This document shows positions 27,570 to 37,617 of a DNA stretch of 64,000 nucleotides, one piece after another; position 1 is the first letter of the stretch, and the number at the start of each line of letters is the position of its first letter. The stretch comes from Algibacter amylolyticus (lineage in GTDB: Bacteria; Bacteroidota; Bacteroidia; Flavobacteriales; Flavobacteriaceae): contig NZ_JACHGE010000001.1 of the NCBI RefSeq assembly GCF_014202225.1, forward strand, positions 291,320-355,319. Reading direction: 5' to 3'. Below the pieces are notes generated by a model. The model did not search any database, had not been told where the DNA came from, and saw nothing but the letters and a program-made list of their open reading frames with translations. The position numbers were made by a program, and so were the translations under genes.

Positions 27570-28838
27570 ATGGCTAAAACCGACCCGTATGCGGCACTGC
27601 GCATAAAGGAGTTTAATATATTTTTATTGCTTCGATTGTTTTTGGTTTTTGGTTGGTCTATGCAATTTATTGTAATAGAGTGGCAGGTATATAGCTTAAC
27701 AAAAGACCCTTGGAGTTTAGCCTTAATAGGAGCTTGCGAGTTTATTCCAGCTTTTTTTATGGCGCCGTTTTCTGGTCATATTGTAGATCAAAAAGAGAAA
27801 CGAAATCTTTTAGCACTTTGTATAGCTGCTTTTTCTCTAATTAGTTTAGGCCTTTTTTTATTAACCACCAATATGGTAATAACTAGTTGGTCCACAAATC
27901 GTATTTTATATTCAATTTATGCACTTGTGTTTTTTGGTGGTTTTATGCGTTCGTTTTTTGGTCCAATTATCTTTTCTTTGATTGCTTTAATTGTTCCTAA
28001 AAAAATATACCCTAATGCGGCTACTTGGAGCACAAGCACCTGGAAAACTGCTGCCGTTTTAGGTGCGCTTTTTGGTGGTTTTTTTATTAGTTGGATGGGA
28101 GTACCAAGTACCTTATGTGTTGTGTTTGTTTTAGTAGTTATTGCTTTCTTCTTAACTTTTTTAATAAAAAAGAAACCTATTTTAAATAAGAAAATAGGCG
28201 AATCGGTAAAAGAAAGTTTAAAGGCTGGTGTTTTGTTTGTGTTTCATAACAAAGCGATACTAGGCGCTTTAACTTTAGATATGATTGCGGTGTTATTTGG
28301 AGGTACTGTTGCCATATTAGTAATTTTTGCGCAAGATATTTTAGAGGTTGGAAGCCAAGGTTTGGGTATTTTAAATGCATCAATATCTTTAGGAAGCATT
28401 ATTACCATGTTTGTTACTACCTACATTCCTATTAGCAAAAACACGGGTAAAAAACTGCTTGTTTCAATTTTTATATTTGGTTTAAGTATGATTGGTTTTG
28501 GCCTTTCGTCTGTTTTTTGGGTAAGCGTTTTAATGTTATTTATTAGTGGTGCAGCAGATGGCATTTCTATGATTATTCGTCAAACTATATTGCAGTTAAA
28601 AACGCCAGATGATATGCGTGGTCGAGTATCTTCGGTTAATTCTATGTTTGTTGGATCTTCTAATGAATTGGGGGCTGTTGAAAGTGGTGTAGCTGCTAAA
28701 TTAATGGGTCCCGTTGCTGCTGTAGTTTTTGGAGGTACCATGACCTTGATTACTGTTATTGCCATTGGAATTAAAAACCCTATACTACGAGATTTAGATT
28801 TAACTGCCGATATGGGGGAAAATCAAACTACGGAATAG
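27570..28838 (+). CDS. MFS transporter (EntS/macrolide-type efflux family)
   Basis: The 422-residue inner-membrane protein shows about 12 hydrophobic helices and the MFS loop motif between helices 2 and 3 in the form GHIVDQKEKRNLLALC. A repeat of this loop after helix 8 reads TPDDMRGRVSSVNSMFVG, characteristic of the EntS-like group. It probably exports small molecules; the substrate is unknown. It lies 19 bases after recJ. Confidence 0.88.
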   Translation: MAKTDPYAALRIKEFNIFLLLRLFLVFGWSMQFIVIEWQVYSLTKDPWSLALIGACEFIPAFFMAPFSGHIVDQKEKRNLLALCIAAFSLISLGLFLLTTNMVITSWSTNRILYSIYALVFFGGFMRSFFGPIIFSLIALIVPKKIYPNAATWSTSTWKTAAVLGALFGGFFISWMGVPSTLCVVFVLVVIAFFLTFLIKKKPILNKKIGESVKESLKAGVLFVFHNKAILGALTLDMIAVLFGGTVAILVIFAQDILEVGSQGLGILNASISLGSIITMFVTTYIPISKNTGKKLLVSIFIFGLSMIGFGLSSVFWVSVLMLFISGAADGISMIIRQTILQLKTPDDMRGRVSSVNSMFVGSSNELGAVESGVAAKLMGPVAAVVFGGTMTLITVIAIGIKNPILRDLDLTADMGENQTTE

Positions 28839-28886
28839 TCATTTTCTTTAATTATATTTACCCTAACAAAAAAACGAAGATAAAAA

Positions 28887-29540
28887 ATGAAACAAATTAT
28901 CATATTTTTACTAGTTATTGTTGTGTTGGCTATAGGTTACAATACCTATAAGGAACACAAGCGTTTTACGCCTCCAGAATATGAGTATGTTACAAATAAA
29001 AATATTGATTTAAATTACCATGATCGGTCTTTTTTGTTGCATTATTACAAGGCTATTGAAGATTTAAATGGATACGTAATTACGCAATGGAGCGCTAATG
29101 GTATAGATGTAAGAAACTCGGATAGCGATGATGAAGAGGAATTAGCGGCTATTTCTAAATATACAGATAAACTAGGTGCTGTAAAGTTTTATGAAGATCA
29201 ATTAGTGAAGTCTAAAACTTTAAAAAATAGTGGTTTAACTAATGCTAATATTAGGTTGCTGGAAACCGAAGGTATCAGTCAAGCTGAATTTGAAAAAGAA
29301 AAAACACAAAGTAAATTGATTACCCTTTTTAATAATAATATCTCTGAGTTGAGGATTGGGCAAAAAAGTGTATTCGTTTATGAACTTCAAAAGCTACTAG
29401 TAAAGAAGGGCTTTGATATTCCAGTTGATGGATTATATAAAACCATTACAAGAGATGCGGTTTTATCTTTTGAAGAAAAAAACGGACTATTTCCTGATGG
29501 TAAAGTAGATTTATTAACCTTTGAAGCTTTATTGAAATAG
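28887..29540 (+). CDS. Membrane-anchored peptidoglycan-binding domain protein
   Basis: The 217-residue protein has an N-terminal hydrophobic segment (IIIFLLVIVVLAIGY, residues 4-18) and a C-terminal three-helix peptidoglycan-binding-1 domain (about 155-217) with VFVYELQKLLVKKGFD and TRDAVLSFEEKNGL. The middle is acidic and helical. It should face the periplasm and bind murein; no catalytic domain is present. It ends one base before the convergent lpxH gene. Confidence 0.8.
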   Translation: MKQIIIFLLVIVVLAIGYNTYKEHKRFTPPEYEYVTNKNIDLNYHDRSFLLHYYKAIEDLNGYVITQWSANGIDVRNSDSDDEEELAAISKYTDKLGAVKFYEDQLVKSKTLKNSGLTNANIRLLETEGISQAEFEKEKTQSKLITLFNNNISELRIGQKSVFVYELQKLLVKKGFDIPVDGLYKTITRDAVLSFEEKNGLFPDGKVDLLTFEALLK

Positions 29541-29541
29541 C

Positions 29542-30297
29542 TTACTTGTACTCTTTAAGTTCCATGTTTTCGCCATCGAAAACGCCATAGGTGTAATACT
29601 GAATCCAATCGCCTAGGTTAATATATTTAGATGCATCGTTAAGGTCGATATTTAAAGGTAAATGTCTGTGGCCAAACACAAAAAAATCTAGGTGTTTATT
29701 TTCTAACTTTCGTTTGCAATATTGTACTAGCCATTCGTTTTCTTCTCCAAGAAATATAGCATCATCATCGCCAGAAATAAGTTTGTTTTTTACCGATAAG
29801 TATTGTGCCATTCGAACACCTAAATCTGGATGTAACCAACGGAAAAGCCATTTAAAAAATGGATTTGTAAACACTTTTTTCATGCGCTTATAGCCTTTGT
29901 CTCCGGGGCCTAAACCATCGCCATGACCTATTAAAAAGGTTTTGTTGTTAAAGGTAAATTCTTTTGGTTTATGGTAAACAGGTATGTTTAGTTCTTCTTC
30001 AAAATAGCCATTCATCCAAAGGTCATGATTACCCACAAAATAATAAATAGGAATTCCTGAATCGCTAATTTCGGCAAGCTTACCAAAGGTTCTTGTAAAG
30101 CCTTTTGGTATTACGGTTTTAAACTCCATCCAGAAATCGAATAAATCGCCTAAAAGAAAAATGGCTGCAGCATCGTGTTTAACTTCGTCTAACCAAGCTA
30201 CGAACTTTTTTTCGCGAGGAAAAGAAGCCGCTTTGGTTGGTGCCCCTAAGTGATTATCTGAGGCGAAATATATTTTTTTTCCTTTTGGAATTTGCAT
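29542..30297 (-). CDS. lpxH: UDP-2,3-diacylglucosamine diphosphatase (LpxH)
   Basis: The enzyme hydrolyses UDP-2,3-diacylglucosamine to lipid X and UMP in lipid A synthesis at the inner face of the inner membrane. The 251-residue metallophosphoesterase has all metal-site blocks: ASDNHLGAP (13-21), LLGDLFDFW, YFVGNHDLWM, LIGHGDGLGPGD and VFGHRHLP. The first block has Asn where E. coli LpxH has Leu (SDLHL), as is usual in this phylum. Confidence 0.88.
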   Translation of the reverse strand: MQIPKGKKIYFASDNHLGAPTKAASFPREKKFVAWLDEVKHDAAAIFLLGDLFDFWMEFKTVIPKGFTRTFGKLAEISDSGIPIYYFVGNHDLWMNGYFEEELNIPVYHKPKEFTFNNKTFLIGHGDGLGPGDKGYKRMKKVFTNPFFKWLFRWLHPDLGVRMAQYLSVKNKLISGDDDAIFLGEENEWLVQYCKRKLENKHLDFFVFGHRHLPLNIDLNDASKYINLGDWIQYYTYGVFDGENMELKEYK

Positions 30298-30493
30298 GCG
30301 TAAATATACTAATTCCTGAGCATGCTAGATTATTTGATTTTAATATTTATTGTTTTATAACTAGAGAATTTTAATATTTGGTTAGGCGTTTTTTGGAGAA
30401 AATCTATATATTCGTTAAGTACTGAAAACTAGGTGTTTATTTTTTGTTGTTAGTAAAATATCAGGAAAATTAAATTGGGAAAATCAAGAAATT

Positions 30494-31603
30494 ATGGGGC
30501 TATTAAAAAAACTAGGTAAATGGTTATTAATTCTGTTGGGGGTTATTATCGGAGCTATTTTAATTTTATTAGTAATTATTAAATTTAATAGTTCTGGTGT
30601 CGAAGAGCCTTTTTTAGATGAAAACGGTGAGGTGCTGCCAAATAGTATTGCCATGCATGAAGATATGTTAATACGAGGTGTGTCTCAAAGAATTACTATT
30701 AGAGGAAAGGATGTTAATAATCCTGTGCTTTTAATAGTTCATGGTGGTCCAGGTGCTCCCATTTTTCCTGTTATTTATAAGCTTTCTGGTATTGATTTGG
30801 AAGATTTATTTACGGTTTGTTATTGGGAGCAAAGAGGTTCGGGTCTCGCGTATAACGATAGTGTGCCAGATGCATCCATTACTTTAAATGAAATTGTAGA
30901 TGATGGCTTGGAAGTTTCAAATTACTTAAAGAAAACTTTTAAAAAGGATAAAATTTATATTGAAGGTTTATCGTGGGGTACAGCAGTAGCTGCTTTTATG
31001 GTTCAAAAAAAACCGGAGTTGTACCATGCGTATATAGGCAGCGGTATTTGTGCTAAGCAAGCAGAGTCGGAAATATTATCTTATGATTTTGTTATGGCAG
31101 AAGCGCAAAAACGTAACGATACGGTATCTATTAATCAATTAAAAAAAATAGGAAGGCCGCCGTATACCAATAAACCGGGTATGGAAATTAGTGATGCTAT
31201 AGAAATTGAAAGGACTATTGTGTTTAAGTACGCGCCGATAAAAATGGATACTGGTTTTAATTTAATTAAAGGTATGTTTATGGATAACGGGTTAACCTTT
31301 AAGGAAAAATTTACAGATATGATTAATAAGCCCGAATCGTATTACCCGGCTGCAAAACTAATGGAATCTACGGCGCTTAATGTAAATCTTTTTCGTGATG
31401 TACCAGAACTGAAAGTGCCTGTTTATTTTATGCATGGCGATAACGATCACTTTACAGAAACCGAGATTGCTAAGGCTTATTTTGATGCGCTAGTTGCACC
31501 ATCAAAAAAATGGTTTTTGTTTGAAAATGGCACACATGGCGTTCAAATTGAATATCCCGAAAAGTATCGTGCTATTTATGTTAATGAGATTTTAAAAAAG
31601 TAG
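30494..31603 (+). CDS. Alpha/beta hydrolase, membrane anchored (proline iminopeptidase-like)
   Basis: The 369-residue protein starts with a hydrophobic helix (about 10-27), so the catalytic domain is anchored in the membrane or exported. The hydrolase blocks are the oxyanion motif LIVHGGPGAP, the nucleophile elbow EGLSWGTAV, the acid in FMHGDNDHFT and the histidine in NGTHGVQIE. The HGGPG form is typical of proline iminopeptidases and relatives. It is a single gene; the substrate is unknown. Confidence 0.82.
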   Translation: MGLLKKLGKWLLILLGVIIGAILILLVIIKFNSSGVEEPFLDENGEVLPNSIAMHEDMLIRGVSQRITIRGKDVNNPVLLIVHGGPGAPIFPVIYKLSGIDLEDLFTVCYWEQRGSGLAYNDSVPDASITLNEIVDDGLEVSNYLKKTFKKDKIYIEGLSWGTAVAAFMVQKKPELYHAYIGSGICAKQAESEILSYDFVMAEAQKRNDTVSINQLKKIGRPPYTNKPGMEISDAIEIERTIVFKYAPIKMDTGFNLIKGMFMDNGLTFKEKFTDMINKPESYYPAAKLMESTALNVNLFRDVPELKVPVYFMHGDNDHFTETEIAKAYFDALVAPSKKWFLFENGTHGVQIEYPEKYRAIYVNEILKK

Positions 31604-31663
31604 CTTTTCTGGAAACCATCCAGGTAAGCAAAGCATTTTTTACGGCTAAAAGTTGGTAAATAT

Positions 31664-31754
31664 GCCCGCGTTAGGGATTGCAACGGATAGCCCACAGCCC
31701 GACGTAGGAGGTGCGAGGACTTGTAGTGGAAAGCCCGACCCCTCGGGTAACGCC
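31664..31754 (-). repeat. Dispersed 3'-end repeat, minus-strand copy
   Basis: Read on the minus strand the element starts GGCGTTACCC, continues GGGTCGGGCTTTCC, contains ACAAGTCCTCGCACCTCC and GTCGGGCTGTGGGCT, and ends GCAATCCCTAACGCGGGC. It differs from the copy at 1561 at only a few positions. It begins directly after the T tract of the sodA terminator, in the direction of sodA transcription, just as the copy at 1561 follows the accC terminator. Confidence 0.85.
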
Positions 31755-31786
31755 AAAAAAAAAGCAAACCTATTTCTAGATTTGCT
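31755..31786 (-). terminator. Terminator of the superoxide dismutase gene
   Basis: On the minus strand AGCAAATCTA pairs with TAGGTTTGCT through a GAAA tetraloop and is followed by at least eight T. One U-G wobble pairs only on the minus strand (it is an A-C clash on the plus strand), so the terminator belongs to sodA. Confidence 0.92.
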
Positions 31787-31812
31787 TAGTTATTTTTAAG
31801 GCTAAATGGAAA

Positions 31813-32421
31813 TTATTTAGCTTCTGCGTAACGTTTTTCTACTTCGTTCCAGTTAACTACATTAAAAAATGCGCTAATGTAATCTGGACGACGGTTTTGG
31901 TAGTTTAGGTAGTATGCGTGTTCCCAAACATCTAATCCTAAAATTGGAGTTCCTCCACAACCAATTCCTGGCATTAATGGGTTGTCTTGGTTTGGTGTAG
32001 AGCAAACTTCTACTTTACCACCTTTATGTACGCATAACCATGCCCATCCAGAACCAAAACGTGTTCCGGCAGCTTTAGAGAATGCGGCTATAAATTCATC
32101 TTTAGAACCAAAAGCAGCATCGATAGCGTCTTTTAATTCGCCAGATAAGCGTCCTCTATCTTCTGGATTTAAAACATCCCAGAATAATGAGTGGTTGTAA
32201 AATCCACCTCCGTTATTTCTAACTGCGGCATTATCTAAATCTAAATTTTCTAGAATATCGTTAATTGATTTTCCTTCTAAATCTGTTCCTGCAATGGCGT
32301 TATTTAAGTTGTTTGTGTATCCTTGGTGGTGCTTAGTGTGGTGTATTTCCATGGTTCTAGCATCAATATGAGGCTCTAAAGCATCATAAGCATATCCTAA
32401 TTTCGGTAATTCGAAAGCCAT
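31813..32421 (-). CDS. sodA: Superoxide dismutase (Fe/Mn family)
   Basis: The enzyme converts superoxide to oxygen and hydrogen peroxide. The 202-residue protein has the metal ligands in order: His in [12 protein letters not shown], His in NHSLFWDVL, and Asp and His in LDVWEHAYY. The glycine triplet [10 protein letters not shown] and [13 protein letters not shown] resemble Mn or cambialistic enzymes, but the metal cannot be decided from sequence. There is no signal peptide, so it is cytosolic. Its own terminator lies directly downstream. Confidence 0.96.
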   Translation of the reverse strand: MAFELPKLGYAYDALEPHIDARTMEIHHTKHHQGYTNNLNNAIAGTDLEGKSINDILENLDLDNAAVRNNGGGFYNHSLFWDVLNPEDRGRLSGELKDAIDAAFGSKDEFIAAFSKAAGTRFGSGWAWLCVHKGGKVEVCSTPNQDNPLMPGIGCGGTPILGLDVWEHAYYLNYQNRRPDYISAFFNVVNWNEVEKRYAEAK

Positions 32422-32546
32422 AATTTTTTTTGTTTTTAGTATTTATATTTATTTTAATTCAAATTTACGGATAAAAGAGGTCAATAAAAAATAATTAATT
32501 GTTATCAACTCATTGATAGTTTTTATATTGTAACAAATCATTCTTT

Positions 32547-35500
32547 ATGCAGGAAACACATCCTTTTAGTATTTATAATGCTTCTGCGGGTAGCGGGAAA
32601 ACCTATACCTTGGTTAAAGAGTATTTAAAAATACTTTTTAAGTCTAACCATCCTGAGCCTTTTAAGCGTATACTAGCTATTACGTTTACCAATAAAGCGG
32701 TTGCTGAAATGAAAGGGCGTATTGTGGAGATGCTTAAAGCGTTTTCTAATCCTGCTGTTTTAAATGAGCCAACACCAATGTTTAAGGATCTTTGTGAGGA
32801 ATTGCAGATGGAACCTAATGTGCTTCGAGAAAAATCGGATCATTTATTAAATACGATTTTACATAATTATTCAGCTTTTGATATTTCGACCATTGATGGT
32901 TTTACCCATAAAGTAATACGAACATTTGCTCACGATTTAAGATTGCCTTTAAATTTTGAAGTTGAATTAGACCAAGATTCTTTATTAACCGAAGCTGTAG
33001 ATAGTTTAATAGCTAAAGCAGGAAATGATGATGAGCTTACCAAAATTTTGGTTGATTTTGCTGTTGAAAAAGCTGATGATGATAAGAGTTATGATGTGGC
33101 TTTCGATTTTAATAAAATTGCTAAACTTTTAGTTAAGGAAAACGATTTGCCTTTTATTGATACACTAAAAGATAAAACCTTAGCCGAATTTAAGGAGCTT
33201 AAAGTGCAATTGCGAAAGGAAATTGCTACGGTAGAAAAAGATATTGTGGAAAATGCCAAAACGGTGCTCGATTTAATAGCGCAATCTGGCCTAGAGTTTA
33301 AAGACTTCTCAAGAAGCACGTTACCAAATCACTTTTTAAAAGCCTCGAAGTTAGAGTTTTCGGGTATTTACAATAATAATCTAGAGGAAAATATTATTGA
33401 AAGACAGAAAATTTATGCAAAAACCGCAAAGCTTGAAATCTCAAATGCCATTGATGCTTTATTACCTGAAATAGAATTGAGATATAAAACGAATAAAATA
33501 AATGTTTTTCATGTTAAGTTTTTAAGAGCTTTTTATAGAAATATAACGCCACTTTCGGTTTTAAATGCCATAAATACTGAGTTAACGGCTTTAAAGGAGG
33601 AGCAGAATAAAATGCTAATCTCGGAGTTTAATGCTATTCTTAGTAAAGAGATTGCAGGACAACCTACACCGTTTATTTATGAACGCTTAGGCGAAAAGTT
33701 TAAGTATTATTTTATTGATGAGTTTCAGGATACCTCGGTGATGCAATGGGAAAATTTAAAACCCTTGTTAGATAACTCGCTTTCTGGTATAAACGGTAGC
33801 ACCATGTTGGTTGGTGATGCTAAACAGGCCATTTACCGATGGCGTGGTGGTAAGGCGGAACAGTTTATGGATTTGTTTAATGAAAAGGACAAACCGTTTC
33901 AAATTAATCAAGTTGTAAAACATTTAGAAGCGAATTACAGAAGCTTTAAAGCTGTAGTGAATTTTAATAATGGATTGTTTAAATTTTTGGCAAGCAGCTT
34001 TTTTAATGATGCAGATCATCAAGACCTTTACCAAAATTCTACACAGCATATTACCAGTGGAAATGAAGGGTTTGTTAAGCTGTCTTTTTTAGACCTAGAT
34101 AAAGAAGATAAAAGGGATGAGGAGTTTCCTGAAGCAGTTTTAAAAACCATAAATACATGTTTAGAGAATGGTTTTAAATTGGAAGATATTTGCGTTTTAG
34201 TAAGGAAGAAAAAAGAGGGTGTTGCAATTGCAGATTATTTGAGTCAACACAAAGTACCCATAATTTCTTCTGAAACGTTATTGATAAATAATTCGCCCGA
34301 AGTTGTTTTTATAAATAATGTTTTGGCCCTTTTAGTTCAACCAGAAAATAACGACATTAAAATTCAAGTTTTAAATTATTTAACGACACTTTTTAATATT
34401 GAAGAAAAGCACGATTTTTTCACGGCACATATTAATTTGCCAACCGATGAGTTGTTTAAAAGTTTCGAGACTTATAATGTGTTTATAGATGCTAACATGT
34501 TATTACAACGTCCGCTTTACGATTTAGCCGAAACTATTGTAAGATCTTTTGGTTTGGTTAAAACATCCAACGCTTATATTCAGTTTTATTTAGACATTGT
34601 TTTAGATTTTTCAATGAAAAAAGGCTCTGATGTTTCGGGGTTTTTGGATTATTTTGATAAGAAAAAGGATAATTTAAGTATTATATCGCCCGAAGGTCAG
34701 GATGCTGTTCAGATTATGACCATTCATAAATCTAAAGGATTAGAGTTTCCGGTGGTCATTTTCCCTTATGCTGATTTAGATATTTACAGGGAGTTGGAGC
34801 CTAAAGAATGGTTTAGTTTAGATAAGGAGAAGTATAATGGTTTTTCTAGTACACTTTTAAATTATAATAAAGATTTCGAACATTATGGAGAAGAGGGTCT
34901 ACGGATTTTTAATAAACATCAATCAGAACAAGAATTAGATAGTATAAATCTGTTGTATGTGGCTTTAACGCGCCCTGTAGGGCAGTTACATATTATATCT
35001 TCTAAAGATATTTCGGCCAAAGGCGAGATTAACAATAAAAAGTATTCGGGATTATTAATTAATTATCTGCAACATTTGGGGCTGTGGCAAGATTCAGAGC
35101 TTGAATATAGTTTTGGGGACCCTAAAAAGGTATCGGAACCTGTTGGGAATAAAAAAGAAACGTATACTCAAGAGTCCTTTATATCAACAGCTAAAGAAGA
35201 CCATAATATAAATGTCGTTACAAAATCTGGTTTATTATGGGATACTAACCAGCAGGAAGCTATCGAGAAAGGGAATTTAATCCATAACCTTATGGCTAAA
35301 ATTGAAACTATAGATGATGTAGATGCTGTAATGGAAGACTTTGTAAAGGATTCTGCTATACAGAAAGAACAAATTAAGCTTCTTAAAGACACTGTTTTGC
35401 AAATAATTAATCATCAAAAACTAAAAGCATTTTATACAAAAAGTAATACCATATATAATGAACGCGATATTATTACTAAAGATGGCATTATTTTGAGACC

Positions 35501-35684
35501 GGACAGGGTTATTGTAAATTCTGATAACGAAGCTGTAATTATAGATTATAAAACGGGTTCTGAAGATATAAAATATGCGCAGCAGCTACAATCCTATCAA
35601 GATGTTTTGGAAGAGATGGATATTAGTGTTAAAAAGAAAGTTCTTGTATATATAAATGACGATATATTAGTTAAGGATGTATAG
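32547..35684 (+). CDS. UvrD-type helicase-nuclease, AddA-like
   Basis: The 1045-residue protein has a superfamily 1 helicase core and a C-terminal nuclease. Visible motifs are Walker A NASAGSGKTYTLV (10-22), TFTNKAVAEMK (motif Ia), FIDEFQDTS (motif II), GDAKQAIYRWRGG (motif III), TIHKSKGLEFPVVI (motif V) and LLYVALTRP (motif VI). Near the C-terminus RPDRVIV and VIIDYKTG form a PD-(D/E)XK nuclease site. It should form a double-strand-break resection complex with the AddB-like protein at 37618, although ompA lies between the two genes. Confidence 0.9.
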   Translation: MQETHPFSIYNASAGSGKTYTLVKEYLKILFKSNHPEPFKRILAITFTNKAVAEMKGRIVEMLKAFSNPAVLNEPTPMFKDLCEELQMEPNVLREKSDHLLNTILHNYSAFDISTIDGFTHKVIRTFAHDLRLPLNFEVELDQDSLLTEAVDSLIAKAGNDDELTKILVDFAVEKADDDKSYDVAFDFNKIAKLLVKENDLPFIDTLKDKTLAEFKELKVQLRKEIATVEKDIVENAKTVLDLIAQSGLEFKDFSRSTLPNHFLKASKLEFSGIYNNNLEENIIERQKIYAKTAKLEISNAIDALLPEIELRYKTNKINVFHVKFLRAFYRNITPLSVLNAINTELTALKEEQNKMLISEFNAILSKEIAGQPTPFIYERLGEKFKYYFIDEFQDTSVMQWENLKPLLDNSLSGINGSTMLVGDAKQAIYRWRGGKAEQFMDLFNEKDKPFQINQVVKHLEANYRSFKAVVNFNNGLFKFLASSFFNDADHQDLYQNSTQHITSGNEGFVKLSFLDLDKEDKRDEEFPEAVLKTINTCLENGFKLEDICVLVRKKKEGVAIADYLSQHKVPIISSETLLINNSPEVVFINNVLALLVQPENNDIKIQVLNYLTTLFNIEEKHDFFTAHINLPTDELFKSFETYNVFIDANMLLQRPLYDLAETIVRSFGLVKTSNAYIQFYLDIVLDFSMKKGSDVSGFLDYFDKKKDNLSIISPEGQDAVQIMTIHKSKGLEFPVVIFPYADLDIYRELEPKEWFSLDKEKYNGFSSTLLNYNKDFEHYGEEGLRIFNKHQSEQELDSINLLYVALTRPVGQLHIISSKDISAKGEINNKKYSGLLINYLQHLGLWQDSELEYSFGDPKKVSEPVGNKKETYTQESFISTAKEDHNINVVTKSGLLWDTNQQEAIEKGNLIHNLMAKIETIDDVDAVMEDFVKDSAIQKEQIKLLKDTVLQIINHQKLKAFYTKSNTIYNERDIITKDGIILRPDRVIVNSDNEAVIIDYKTGSEDIKYAQQLQSYQDVLEEMDISVKKKVLVYINDDILVKDV

Positions 35685-36081
35685 TTGTGTTGAATACGAA
35701 ACGTACTATCGTTTAGTGAAAAAATAAGTCTGTTTAAACTGTATTAGTATATATGGAGTGTTCGAAATAGTACGGTAGTGGGCAAAATTTAAATGTTTTG
35801 ATATTATAGACCACTATTTAGCAGTTTTATGCCGTTAAACTGTGTCAATCTATTGTTAATATGCGTTTTATTTGGCTGAGCTTTGTTGTAGGATTCTTTT
35901 TTTAATCGTTCTTTTCGTAAAGCTAGAAATGTATTGTAACTCGTGGCAGCCCTCGTAAAACAAGACTTACATAAGATGTTGTAGGTATTAGTTAGTGTAG
36001 GGGAAGCACTTAAAGTTATCTAAATTCATTATGAACTATCGACGAACTACTTGTTTATCCTATTTTTTTATATATTTGTCT
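35685..36081. other. Intergenic region without recognised gene
   Basis: This stretch of about 400 bases lies between the AddA-like gene and the ompA promoter. It has no open frame of note, no tRNA shape and no copy of the dispersed repeats. A weak inverted repeat (TAGTGG near 35776 and CCACTA near 35812) is the only structure I see. A further -7-like TATATTTG stands at 36071-36078. Confidence 0.5.
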
Positions 36082-36111
36082 TTGTTAATAACATTTAACA
36101 ACTTACTTTTG
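36082..36111 (+). promoter_or_regulatory. Promoter of ompA
   Basis: TTG at 36082-36084, a 19-base spacer and TACTTTTG at 36104-36111 match the Bacteroidota promoter. A second candidate with TTG at 36051 and TATATTTG at 36071-36078 (17-base spacer) lies just upstream, so expression may come from two start points. The downstream promoter gives a leader of about 30 bases. Confidence 0.7.
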
Positions 36112-36146
36112 CAGTAAATTTAACACTTAAAATTAAACTTTTGAAT

Positions 36147-37538
36147 ATGAAAAATCTTAGCAGATTATTGTTCGCTATGTTGCTTGTACTTGGTTATAGC
36201 AACGTTAATGCGCAAGACCAAAACAACCCATGGCAAATTTCTATCGGGGTAAACGCAGTTGATTTCTATCCTACAGGAGACGGAGCACTTTCTAAAGGCG
36301 GTTTCGCTAGTGAGTCTTTTGGAGAAGAATTTGCAAATGCGACAGACCACTGGAATGTTTTACCTTCTTTATCAACGATCTCTGTATCTAAATATTTAAG
36401 CGATGGTTTTTCTTTCGGAATTACTGGATCTTTAAATAAAATTGATAAATACGGTGATATCAGTGTAAATCCTGATGTAGCCAATGAAGTATCTGATTTA
36501 TCATACTACGGTGTAGATGGTACAATTAAATACAACTTTCTTGAAGGTACAACTATCGATCCTTTCTTAGGTCTTGGTGGTGGTTACACTTGGGTAGATG
36601 AAATTGGTGCTGGTACTGTAAACGGAACTTTAGGTTTCAACGTATGGTTTAACGAAAACATTGGTTTAACTGTGCAAACAGCTTACAAACATGCTTTTGA
36701 AGATTACTTAGATACACACTTCCAACATACTGCAGGTATCTCTATCAAATTTGGTGGAACTGATACTGACGGTGATGGAATATATGATAAAGACGATGCT
36801 TGTCCAGATGTTGCTGGTTTAGAAGCTTTCAACGGTTGTCCTGATACTGACGGTGACGGAATCGAAGATAGTAAAGATGATTGTCCTAACGAAGCTGGTT
36901 TAGCTGAACTTAACGGTTGTCCTGATTCTGACGGTGATGGTATTGCTGATAACAAAGATAACTGTCCTACAGTTGCAGGTTTAAAAGCATTAAACGGTTG
37001 TCCTGATGCTGATGGTGACGGTGTAACTGATGCTGATGATAAATGTCCTAACGAAGCAGGTCCTTCTGCAAACAAAGGATGTCCTTGGGCTGATAAAGAC
37101 GGTGACGGTGTATTAGATAAAGATGATAAGTGTCCAGAAGTTAAAGGTACTGTTGCAAACAACGGTTGTCCTGAAGTAACTCAAGCTGTTCAAGCAACAC
37201 TTAACGCTTATGCTAAAACTATCTTATTTGATACTGGTAAAGCAACTATAAAAGCACAATCTGCTGCTGTATTATCTGATATCATTGGTATCCTTAAAGA
37301 ATACCCAACAGCTAAATTTACAGTTGAAGGTCATACTGATAGTGTTGGTAGCGATCAATTAAACCAAAGATTATCTGATTCTAGAGCTAATTCAGTAAAA
37401 GAATATTTAGTTGAGAATGGTATTGATGCTTTCAGATTATCTGCACTAGGATATGGAGAGGCTAGACCAATCGATTCTAACAAAACTAGAGCTGGTAGAG
37501 CAAACAACAGACGTGTAGAAATTAACTTAGCTAAATAA
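36147..37538 (+). CDS. OmpA family outer-membrane protein with thrombospondin type-3 repeats
   Basis: This abundant outer-membrane protein links the membrane to peptidoglycan. The start at 36147 gives a 463-residue protein with a signal peptide ([20 protein letters not shown], cleaved near NAQD), an N-terminal eight-strand-type barrel (about 25-205), five calcium-binding repeats of the form DTDGDGI..D..CP (about 206-340), and a C-terminal OmpA domain with EGHTDSVGS and [11 protein letters not shown]. The repeats are also visible in the DNA with a period of about 75 bases. Synonymous codon use (many AAC, GGT, ACT) differs from neighbours and fits high expression. A perfect terminator follows. 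Confidence 0.95.
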   Translation: MKNLSRLLFAMLLVLGYSNVNAQDQNNPWQISIGVNAVDFYPTGDGALSKGGFASESFGEEFANATDHWNVLPSLSTISVSKYLSDGFSFGITGSLNKIDKYGDISVNPDVANEVSDLSYYGVDGTIKYNFLEGTTIDPFLGLGGGYTWVDEIGAGTVNGTLGFNVWFNENIGLTVQTAYKHAFEDYLDTHFQHTAGISIKFGGTDTDGDGIYDKDDACPDVAGLEAFNGCPDTDGDGIEDSKDDCPNEAGLAELNGCPDSDGDGIADNKDNCPTVAGLKALNGCPDADGDGVTDADDKCPNEAGPSANKGCPWADKDGDGVLDKDDKCPEVKGTVANNGCPEVTQAVQATLNAYAKTILFDTGKATIKAQSAAVLSDIIGILKEYPTAKFTVEGHTDSVGSDQLNQRLSDSRANSVKEYLVENGIDAFRLSALGYGEARPIDSNKTRAGRANNRRVEINLAK

Positions 37539-37574
37539 GAAATAGCTAATTAAATTTTAAACAAATAAGTTTAC

Positions 37575-37606
37575 AAAAAACGCTTCGGATATCCGAAGCG
37601 TTTTTT
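37575..37606. terminator. Terminator of ompA
   Basis: The 32 bases are a perfect palindrome: AAAAAACGCTTCGGAT followed by its exact reverse complement, ending in six T. It separates ompA from the AddB-like gene, which starts 11 bases later. Confidence 0.93.
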
Positions 37607-37617
37607 ATTTTTATAGA

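Noticed and set aside
35685-36081. Intergenic stretch before ompA considered for a riboswitch or small RNA
   Set aside because: No strong hairpins, no T-tract terminator and no promoter-like pair at its start; only one weak inverted repeat.
36704-37162. Minus-strand open frame of 152 codons in ompA, rich in Ser and Pro
   Set aside because: It is the shadow of the calcium-binding repeats on the other strand; it has no promoter or conserved domain.
36759-37170. Tandem DNA repeats of about 75 bases, considered as a CRISPR or minisatellite
   Set aside because: The repeats are in frame and encode the thrombospondin type-3 units of OmpA; spacers are not unique and the period is set by the protein.
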